Part shown: positions 45,329 to 53,879 of the stretch, piece by piece | Numbering within the stretch: the first letter of the stretch is position 1 | Layout: the number at the start of each line of letters is the position of its first letter | Source of the DNA: an uncultured Oscillospiraceae bacterium | Lineage (GTDB): Bacteria; Bacillota; Clostridia; Oscillospirales; Acutalibacteraceae | Reading direction: 5' to 3' | DNA: 64,000 nt | Assembly: GCA_900541975.1 (NCBI GenBank) | Contig: UQLR01000003.1 | Location: 98,854-162,853, forward strand | The notes under the pieces: model-generated | Told to the model about the DNA's origin: nothing | Database searches by the model: none | What the model saw: only the letters and a program-made list of their open reading frames with translations | Position numbers and translations under genes: made by a program

Positions 45329-46282
45329 TTGCCAGATATAGAAATATCGGTTGTTATCCCGGTAAAGAACATAGAGAAGTATATTCCTGCAATTATTGAA
45401 AATCTTACGCAGGAACTTACAGACATAAGTATGGAACTTGTTGTTGTAGATATGTATTCGTCCGATAAAACCATGCTTTCTGCACTTAAAGCGATTAAAG
45501 CATCGGGGCAAAGCGGATTTGTCATACAAAACGGCGTAGACGGCCTGCCGGGGGCGCTCAATGCGGGGATTTTTAAAGCGACGGGAAAATATGTAACGTT
45601 TTTATTTCCCAGAAAAATATATAAAAACATGCTTGCGCCATATTTTTTTACCGCGCAGAAGCATCATGCGGATTTTGTATTTGGCAGCGCGCCGGGATGC
45701 GATACAAGGCTTTCCGCAGCGTTAAAGTCCAAAGCGATTAAAGGGACGGAGGTTATAACCGGCGTTGTAAAAGGGATTATTAATATTGATCTTGCAGCCG
45801 TTTTGATTTCCAGAGAGCTTTTGCAAAAGAAAAACATTTTTTTCAACGCCGCTTCCCGTTATGGTTTTGCGGAAGAGTTTATATACAGGCTGCTTTTAAA
45901 AACGGACGCCAATTACCAGGCATCTGCCGTGTTGCATCGTGACACGGAGCGCCTGCTTCCGCCTGTTAAACAGGAACCCCTGGGAATTGCCTGTTTTGAC
46001 CGGGTTGAAGGTCTTATAAAAATTTCAGATTTATTACATTATAGCCATGGCGACGGCCAAAGACTTTATGAGTTGTTTATTTATACGGTTTTACCTGGCG
46101 CTGTTTTTGACTGTATTGATCTTTTACTCAGAGAAGGGATGGGATACAGCGCTGTAAAAAATGCGATCAGGCTTAAAGGCTATGAAACGCTGCTTGTCTC
46201 CGGAAAAACTACAGATTCACAGCTGAAAAGAAAAATTTTCACATGGAAACTTATGCCGTGGATGTACAAACCCACAAAGTAG
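45329..46282 (+). CDS. GT2-type glycosyltransferase
   Basis: A 317-residue family 2 glycosyltransferase-like protein. The N-terminal half has the nucleotide-sugar fold start DIEISVVIPVKNIEKYI, the VVDMYSSDKT segment that takes the place of the usual DDxS motif and the NGVDGLPGALNAGIFKATGKYV stretch. It has no clear membrane helix. The donor and acceptor are unknown. The start is TTG at 45329 with AAGGGGCGGG upstream; an in-frame ATG at 45239 lies before the predicted start point. It precedes ligA by 35 bases. Confidence 0.75.
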   Translation: MPDIEISVVIPVKNIEKYIPAIIENLTQELTDISMELVVVDMYSSDKTMLSALKAIKASGQSGFVIQNGVDGLPGALNAGIFKATGKYVTFLFPRKIYKNMLAPYFFTAQKHHADFVFGSAPGCDTRLSAALKSKAIKGTEVITGVVKGIINIDLAAVLISRELLQKKNIFFNAASRYGFAEEFIYRLLLKTDANYQASAVLHRDTERLLPPVKQEPLGIACFDRVEGLIKISDLLHYSHGDGQRLYELFIYTVLPGAVFDCIDLLLREGMGYSAVKNAIRLKGYETLLVSGKTTDSQLKRKIFTWKLMPWMYKPTK

Positions 46283-46308
46283 GCGGCAGTGCAAATTTTG
46301 ATTATTAG

Positions 46309-48300
<1,992 letters not shown>

Positions 48301-48615
48301 CGGCCGGTGGGCGCCTTTTTCGGAAGCATCCTCTGAAAATTACAGGCATTTTACCTTTGCAGAAAAGTGCGCCCATAATCGGGAGTGCAAATATGTTTTA
48401 AAAAGCTGGCAGGAATATGAAACCAGAATCTGGATCCCGGTAACCAAAAGAGAATACTCCTATACAGAATCATGCAAAAAGCCCTTTATGGAATGCGTCC
48501 ATAAAGGGCTTTTTGCTGTGCGCCATTTTTTTGCAGTTCTAAACGCCAGAACCTGTCCATATATATGAAGTAACCTGAATCATAAACGGACGCGTCAAAG
48601 GAAGGAAAGATTAAT
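48301..48615 (+). other. intergenic region between ligA and spoIIIAA
   Basis: 315 bases without a supported gene. A 101-codon open frame from 48263 runs straight through the terminator at 48476-48514 and overlaps ligA, so it is not believed. A weak sigma-E-like pair ATATAT (48561-48566), 14 bases, CATAAACG (48581-48588) may drive spoIIIA. Confidence 0.45.
48476..48514 (+). terminator. strong terminator upstream of spoIIIAA
   Basis: A 16-bp perfect stem, 48476-48491 with 48499-48514, loop AATGCGT, ending in TTTTT. It separates ligA from the sporulation operon. Confidence 0.9.
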
Positions 48616-49656
48616 ATGGACACAGAATATTATGCCCGGCGTTTTGATAATGCAGCTAAAGGATTGTGTAAGGGACTTTTTGCAAGTGTTTCTGCCTTGC
48701 CGGATACCATAAAGGCACAGGCGCAGGAGATTCGCATACGCGTAAACCGGCCTGTGGCAATTTACTGCACAAATAAAATGTATTATCTAACGGAAGACGG
48801 AAGGCCGGTTACAACCTTTGTCAACGGAAAAATGCGGAACGTTAAGCAACAGGAGGTGCTAGAAACTTTTCAAAATTTATGCGGCTATTCTGTCTACAGC
48901 CATCAAAAAGAGATTCAAAACGGTTTTTTGACCATACGAGGCGGACATCGGGCCGGGATATGCGGCACGGCTGTGTATAAAGACCATGCTCTTACCAATA
49001 TACGGGATGTATCTTCCGTCAACATCCGCGTTGCACGGCAGGTCGACGGCGCAGCAGATCAATTGCTGAAAAACCTGGGAACAAACTTTAAAGGTCTGCT
49101 GCTCTGCGGCGCGCCTGCCTGTGGAAAGACGACTGTGCTGCGCGACCTTGCAAGACAGTTGACAGATAACAGTCAGAAAAAGGTTTGTGTGATCGATGAG
49201 CGCGGCGAGCTTGCCGGCACCTACGCCGGTGTATGCCAAAACAACCTGGGCCAGAGTGATATCCTCAACGGTTATACCAAAGGGGAAGGAATCATGCAGG
49301 CACTGCGATGTCTTTCACCGGATGTTATCATCTGTGATGAGGCCGGAGGCAGGGAGGATGTACAGGCAATCGCACAAGGCGTCAACGCAGGCGTTTCAAT
49401 TGTTGCCAGCATACATGCTGCAACTCCACAGGAGCTGCTGGCCAGAAGCCAGGGAAAGATGCTGTTGAAAACAGGCGCGTTTGAAAGTGTTGCGTTTTTT
49501 AAAGGAAGACAGCAGCCCGGGGAAATCAAAGAAATTAAAAAGACAAAGGAGCTTTTTCATGCTACGTTTGGCGGCCGTAACGGCGATTATACTTTCCGGC
49601 GCGCTGACAGGCCTCTGTGCCTCGCAGCGGCTTACAGCAAGGGTCTCTTTTTTTGA
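48616..49656 (+). CDS. spoIIIAA: stage III sporulation protein AA, secretion-type ATPase
   Basis: A 346-residue ATPase of the mother-cell channel complex that keeps the forespore active. It has Walker A CGAPACGKTTVL, a Walker B-like IICDEAGGREDVQA and the R-rich segment IRGGHRAGICGTAV. It resembles type II/IV secretion ATPases. The tail (about 33 residues) is encoded within a 98-base overlap with spoIIIAB and has no obvious conservation. GGAAGGAA precedes the ATG. First gene of the spoIIIA operon. Confidence 0.95.
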   Translation: MDTEYYARRFDNAAKGLCKGLFASVSALPDTIKAQAQEIRIRVNRPVAIYCTNKMYYLTEDGRPVTTFVNGKMRNVKQQEVLETFQNLCGYSVYSHQKEIQNGFLTIRGGHRAGICGTAVYKDHALTNIRDVSSVNIRVARQVDGAADQLLKNLGTNFKGLLLCGAPACGKTTVLRDLARQLTDNSQKKVCVIDERGELAGTYAGVCQNNLGQSDILNGYTKGEGIMQALRCLSPDVIICDEAGGREDVQAIAQGVNAGVSIVASIHAATPQELLARSQGKMLLKTGAFESVAFFKGRQQPGEIKEIKKTKELFHATFGGRNGDYTFRRADRPLCLAAAYSKGLFF

Positions 49657-50068
49657 AGGTTTTCTTGCTTTTTTGGTACGCCTGCAGGCGCAGATCCGGT
49701 TTAATGCAGAAGATTTGTCCCGCCTCTTGGTAACAGATGAAGCAAATGCCGCGGTTGCCGCTTTTTTAAAGGAATGCAGGGAAACGGCGCAGACAGAAAA
49801 CAGAAATATTATGCAGGCATGGTCGCAGGCGGTTGATCATATCCCGAAAACAACAGGGATTACAAACGACGACAGAAAACTGCTAAAGGATTTTTCTGCG
49901 GCGCTTGGAACAACCGATGTTGATGGGCAAGTTGCACATTGTGAGCTTTACAAAACACTTGCAGGCACTCGGTTGGAGCAGGCAAGAGAAGAAAAGGCGA
50001 AAAAGGGAAAGCTTTACCGCATGCTTGGCGCTTTTTCAGGCGTGTGTGTTTCTCTTTTGATTTTATAA
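49559..50068 (+). CDS. spoIIIAB: stage III sporulation protein AB
   Basis: A 169-residue membrane protein distantly like type II secretion GspF. An N-terminal helix (LAAVTAIILSGALTGLCASQ) is followed by a helical cytoplasmic region and a C-terminal hydrophobic segment (GAFSGVCVSLLIL). The start at 49559 rests on AAGGAGC upstream; the gene begins 98 bases before the end of spoIIIAA. Confidence 0.9.
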   Translation: MLRLAAVTAIILSGALTGLCASQRLTARVSFFEGFLAFLVRLQAQIRFNAEDLSRLLVTDEANAAVAAFLKECRETAQTENRNIMQAWSQAVDHIPKTTGITNDDRKLLKDFSAALGTTDVDGQVAHCELYKTLAGTRLEQAREEKAKKGKLYRMLGAFSGVCVSLLIL

Positions 50069-50087
50069 AAAGGATGGTTATACAGAA

Positions 50088-50282
50088 ATGGATGTTGATT
50101 TGATCTTTAAAATAGCGGCAATTGGCATTATTGTCGCAGTGCTCAATCAGGTGCTGATCCGTTCAGGCAGAGAGGAACAGGCAATGATGACAACGCTTGC
50201 CGGGCTGATTGTGGTTTTACTCATGATTATTCAGCAAATCAGCGATCTCTTCTCTACCATTAAATCCTTGTTTGGGCTTTAA
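50088..50282 (+). CDS. spoIIIAC: stage III sporulation protein AC
   Basis: A 64-residue protein with two transmembrane helices (LIFKIAAIGIIVAVLNQVLI and MMTTLAGLIVVLLMI), the usual SpoIIIAC form. It is a component of the SpoIIIA-SpoIIQ channel. An AAAGGATGG site lies upstream. Confidence 0.95.
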   Translation: MDVDLIFKIAAIGIIVAVLNQVLIRSGREEQAMMTTLAGLIVVLLMIIQQISDLFSTIKSLFGL

Positions 50283-50284
50283 AA

Positions 50285-50677
50285 ATGGATCTTTTTGCAA
50301 TCTGTATAGCCGCTGTGGCGGCGACCATCCTTGCCGTTACACTTAAAAGATATAATCCCGAAATCTCTATGCTTCTTGCAATCGGCGCAGGCGTTATTAT
50401 TTTTGTTCTGGTATTAAACCAAATACCGCAGGCGCTTTCACAGATCAACACGCTTTTATCTAGAGCGGGTATGCCGCTGCAGTATGGACAGGTTCTGTTT
50501 AAAGCGTTGGGGATTTGCTTTTTATGCCAGTTTTCCTCAGACGCCTGTAAAGATGCAGGGCAGTCGGCGCTTGCATCTAAGGTAGAGCTTGCCGGAAAAC
50601 TGATGATTGTGCTGCTTGCATTACCCATGCTGGAGGATATTATAAACACAGCCGTAGCCCTGATGGGCGCGGAATGA
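50285..50677 (+). CDS. spoIIIAD: stage III sporulation protein AD
   Basis: A 130-residue membrane protein with about three to four helices, starting MDLFAICIAAVAATILAVTL. The family stretch FKALGICFLCQFSSDACKDA is present. It begins 2 bases after spoIIIAC and belongs to the same channel complex. Confidence 0.95.
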   Translation: MDLFAICIAAVAATILAVTLKRYNPEISMLLAIGAGVIIFVLVLNQIPQALSQINTLLSRAGMPLQYGQVLFKALGICFLCQFSSDACKDAGQSALASKVELAGKLMIVLLALPMLEDIINTAVALMGAE

Positions 50678-50708
50678 AGAAGGATAAACAGAAAAGGACT
50701 TAGAAAAC

Positions 50709-51869
50709 ATGAAAAAAGCAGGCGCAGCCGTTTTGGTATTGCTTTTATTTTTCCTGTGTTCGCAGGTACATGCACAGGCTTACGACGAGGCTGACGAACA
50801 GCCGCAAAACGTAGATGAAATTTATAATGCGCAGCTCAAAAACAGCGGCGCAGAGGAATTGTTTGACGAACTTCCTCCACAGGCGCAGCGCGATCTGGAA
50901 GAGCTGGGTATAGAATCGCCCGACTGGAAAGAGCTCAATGCCCTGAGCTTTGGAGCCATTTTTTCCAGGATTATGCAAATGTTTGGGGAAAACGGCCAGA
51001 CGCCGGCGCTTGCAATGGCGCAGGTGCTTGCGCTGATGCTTTTATGCGCACTGACAGACGGTTTAAAACTTTCATTTGGCGAAAAACCGCTTGGAGGGAT
51101 CATTGGTATAGTCGGTACGCTGTGTATATGCGGTGTTCTGGTTTATCCAATTGTGGAAGCTATTGAAAAAAGCGCACAGGTTATTGTGACAGCTTCCGGT
51201 TTTATGCTGCTTTACATACCGGTGATGGTCGGCGTTATGATCGCTGCAGGACAAGCGGTCAGCGGCGCTTCGTACTATACGCTGATGATGGGAGCCGGAC
51301 AGGTTGTAACACAAATTTCCTCTAACGTTCTAGTGCCTTTATTAAATATTTTTTTAGGTATGTCGATCGTCAGCTCCATTTCCCAGCGCATAAATCTTAA
51401 AGGAATTTGCGGCCTTTGTAACAAGGTTGTAAAATGGGTGCTTGCTTTTGTAATGTCTGTATTTGTATCTGTTCTGACTTTTCAAACCATGCTGGGCGCT
51501 GCGGCGGATACAACCAGCGTGCGCGCCGCCCGCTTTGCAATCAGCAGCTTTGTTCCTGTGGTTGGCGGCGCGTTAAGCGACGCGTTTTTGACAGTGCAAA
51601 GTTGCCTGAAAATGCTCAAATCCGGGATTGGCGTTTTTGCCATACTTGGCGCGGCGGTTATTTTTTTGCCAATGGTTTTGGAATGTCTGGTCTGGCTTTT
51701 CAGTATCCATGTGTGCGCTGCTGCCGGAGACGTGTTTGGCCTTATGCAGCCCTGCGCGCTGCTGCGCGCAGCCGGAAAAGTGATAAGCACTATGATTGCT
51801 ATCTTGCTTTGCTGCATGACGGTGTTTATTATATCAGCGGCAATTATTTTGATAATAGGAGGAAGTTGA
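50709..51869 (+). CDS. spoIIIAE: stage III sporulation protein AE
   Basis: A 386-residue polytopic protein with a signal peptide (KKAGAAVLVLLLFFLCSQVHA), a soluble segment rich in Asp/Glu, and about seven helices. The region SVRAARFAISSFVPVVGGAL is highly conserved in the family. It forms the membrane core of the SpoIIIA channel. Confidence 0.95.
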   Translation: MKKAGAAVLVLLLFFLCSQVHAQAYDEADEQPQNVDEIYNAQLKNSGAEELFDELPPQAQRDLEELGIESPDWKELNALSFGAIFSRIMQMFGENGQTPALAMAQVLALMLLCALTDGLKLSFGEKPLGGIIGIVGTLCICGVLVYPIVEAIEKSAQVIVTASGFMLLYIPVMVGVMIAAGQAVSGASYYTLMMGAGQVVTQISSNVLVPLLNIFLGMSIVSSISQRINLKGICGLCNKVVKWVLAFVMSVFVSVLTFQTMLGAAADTTSVRAARFAISSFVPVVGGALSDAFLTVQSCLKMLKSGIGVFAILGAAVIFLPMVLECLVWLFSIHVCAAAGDVFGLMQPCALLRAAGKVISTMIAILLCCMTVFIISAAIILIIGGS

Positions 51870-52364
51870 ATGGACGCAGTAGCATCCTGGGCAATTGCAA
51901 TATGCATATGTGCTGCCGCTGGGCTGTTGCTGGAACTGATGGCTCCAAACGGCGCCATGGATAAAATTCTGCGCTTTGTTTTGGGTGCGTTTATGCTGTG
52001 CGCTGTGCTTTTTCCGGCAGGCAATATGGTACAAGGCATAAACAGGCAATTACAAAGCATAGACTTTGACAGCAGCACAAGCACGCGGTTCTCTGAGAAA
52101 GTAGAGGAACAATCGCAGCAGGTTGCCAAAACAAGCGTTATAAGCCTTGTAGAGGCATGTATAGAAAAAACAGGCGCTGAAGCGGAAAAAATAGAGCTTA
52201 CAATGGATAGCGGCGAGGACGGGCGCATATCTATAATATTGGTTACGGTTTCTGTAAAACCAGAATATAAAGAACAGCAGTTAAAAATAAAAGCTTCTAT
52301 TGAAGAAGAACTGGGACTGGATACAAAGATAAAAATCGTAGAGGGTGGCAACCTGGCCGGATAA
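51870..52364 (+). CDS. spoIIIAF: stage III sporulation protein AF
   Basis: A 164-residue protein with two N-terminal helices (WAIAICICAAAGLLLELMAP and FVLGAFMLCAVLFPAG) and a soluble C-terminal domain thought to form rings in the intermembrane space. The ATG directly follows the spoIIIAE stop, with AGGAGGAAG inside the end of that gene. Confidence 0.92.
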   Translation: MDAVASWAIAICICAAAGLLLELMAPNGAMDKILRFVLGAFMLCAVLFPAGNMVQGINRQLQSIDFDSSTSTRFSEKVEEQSQQVAKTSVISLVEACIEKTGAEAEKIELTMDSGEDGRISIILVTVSVKPEYKEQQLKIKASIEEELGLDTKIKIVEGGNLAG

Positions 52365-52389
52365 ACGAAAAAGAAAGGGAGAAAGCTCC

Positions 52390-52977
52390 ATGAGCGGAGA
52401 AAAAAAGGAAAAACTTGAAAACAAGATTCGCCGTTTTCTGGCAGAAGACAAATATAAAAAAATAATTATTATAGCCGGATTTGTGGCAATCGCGCTGATC
52501 TTCCTTTCCAATTTTTTTGAGGGCGGCGGCACACCGCAACAGGATACCCAGACGGTAATAACAGGATCACAATCCATTGCCCAATACAAACAGGAAACAG
52601 AGCAGCTTTTGGCGGATATGATTGCTTCCATAGAGGGAGCCGGCACGACAAAAATCCTTGTAACGGTGGATAGCAGCGAGGAATATGTGTATCTTGCCAA
52701 TGAAAAAGAAAGCGTCAACCAGTCGGATGACAGCAACGAGGATAGCAACAAAAGCGGACAATCAAGCGACACGGAAAAAGATTACATAACGGTGCGCCTG
52801 TCCGACGGAACGGAACAGGCGATCGTGCTTAAGGAAATTCAGCCTAAAATACGCGGCGTGCTTGTTGTGTGTGACGGTGGCGGCGATATACTGGTACAGC
52901 AAAGGGTACTTGAGGCAGTAACCAAAGCGCTTGACATATCAACAGCACAGGTTTGCGTGACAAAACTTTCAAATTAA
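52390..52977 (+). CDS. spoIIIAG: stage III sporulation protein AG
   Basis: A 195-residue bitopic protein. One helix (IIIIAGFVAIALIFLSNFF) is followed by a Ser/Asp/Gln-rich insert and a ring-building motif domain ending VTKALDISTAQVCVTKLSN. In B. subtilis SpoIIIAG forms a large 30-fold ring. The start at 52390 follows AAGGGAG. Confidence 0.94.
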   Translation: MSGEKKEKLENKIRRFLAEDKYKKIIIIAGFVAIALIFLSNFFEGGGTPQQDTQTVITGSQSIAQYKQETEQLLADMIASIEGAGTTKILVTVDSSEEYVYLANEKESVNQSDDSNEDSNKSGQSSDTEKDYITVRLSDGTEQAIVLKEIQPKIRGVLVVCDGGGDILVQQRVLEAVTKALDISTAQVCVTKLSN

Positions 52978-52993
52978 CAAGGAGGATATAGAA

Positions 52994-53587
52994 ATGAAAT
53001 TTGGGAAAAGGCAGCTTGTTTTGGCAGCGTTGGTGGTAGCATTGGGAGCGGCAGTGTATCTGAATTGGCAGTTTGCAGGGAACGAGGATCTGTTAACTGC
53101 AACTACCTCCAGTACTGCAAAGGAGCTGGGGCAGGCGCAGTTTGTAAATAACTCTACAGATAAAACAGCGGACAAAGAAGAGAAAGAAAGCAGCGAAAGC
53201 AGTAAAAAACAGGAAAGCACAGTAAAGGCAAATGAGGATTCACTTGCATATTTTGCCCAGAGCAAGGTGGAACGCCAAAAAACACAGGATGAAATTACAG
53301 ACCTTGCAAAGGAAGTGATTGAAGCGGCGTCTTCTTCTGAAGAGGCAAAGGCGGAAGCCGTTGCCCAGGCAGCGGAAATTGCAAAAATTATGGAACAGCA
53401 AACCAACATAGAAAGCCTGATAAAAGCAAAAGGCTTTACAGAATGTTTTGCTTTTATACAAAACGGAGAATGCAGCGTTGTCGTTTGCAAAGGGGAATTA
53501 AGCGACGACAAGGTGATTGTTATTAAGGATATTGTAAATGGGCAATCCGGTATTGAATTTGAAAATATAAAAATTACAGAAGCCTGA
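52994..53587 (+). CDS. spoIIIAH: stage III sporulation protein AH
   Basis: A 197-residue bitopic protein. An N-terminal helix (LVLAALVVALGAAVYLNWQF) is followed by a charged linker and a YscJ/FliF-like domain that binds forespore SpoIIQ across the intermembrane space. AAGGAGG precedes the ATG. It is the last gene of a complete eight-gene spoIIIA operon, which ends in an unusually long palindrome. Confidence 0.95.
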   Translation: MKFGKRQLVLAALVVALGAAVYLNWQFAGNEDLLTATTSSTAKELGQAQFVNNSTDKTADKEEKESSESSKKQESTVKANEDSLAYFAQSKVERQKTQDEITDLAKEVIEAASSSEEAKAEAVAQAAEIAKIMEQQTNIESLIKAKGFTECFAFIQNGECSVVVCKGELSDDKVIVIKDIVNGQSGIEFENIKITEA

Positions 53588-53603
53588 TATTTACAATTGG
53601 TTC

Positions 53604-53643
53604 AATGGCAGGGCGCCGCTTTATAAAGCGGCGCCCTGCCATT
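53604..53643. terminator. 40-bp perfect palindrome after spoIIIAH
   Basis: The two 20-base halves 53604-53623 and 53624-53643 are exact complements, GC-rich in the centre of each arm (GGCAGGGCGCCGC). There is no T tract, so it may stop transcription poorly alone, may protect the 3' end, or may act on both strands. Confidence 0.6.
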
Positions 53644-53808
53644 GCTATTGAGCTTGTATTTCTTAAACACAGGCGTTAGCATACAAGCAATACTAAGAAT
53701 AAATATGGGAATACTACATGCCAGATTGTATAGTAGCGGGAAAAATTTTTCGCAACTGGTGTATGTCAAAAAATAACGAAGCCTTGCCTTTTCAGGATTT
53801 TTGCCAAG

Positions 53809-53836
53809 TTGCAAATTAACAGAATTGTGTTATAAT
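53809..53836 (+). promoter_or_regulatory. promoter of the GT2/glycerophosphotransferase gene
   Basis: -35 TTGCAA (53809-53814), 16-base spacer, perfect -10 TATAAT (53831-53836). Confidence 0.7.
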
Positions 53837-53879
53837 AATTAGCATTGATTTTGAATATACGAATTATTGAGGTTGAATT

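Noticed and set aside
48561-48588. Possible sigma-E promoter for spoIIIA (ATATAT, 14 bases, CATAAACG)
   Set aside because: Both boxes match poorly. It is noted in the intergenic entry but is not strong enough for a feature.
51482-52351. Long minus-strand open frame opposite spoIIIAE-spoIIIAF
   Set aside because: It is antisense to conserved sporulation genes. Its Ser/Ile/Ala-rich composition is that of a mirror frame.
53602-53814. 70-codon minus-strand frame with one hydrophobic stretch
   Set aside because: Its 3' half is made of the 40-bp palindrome. No ribosome-binding site or homology is evident, though a decayed membrane gene cannot be excluded.
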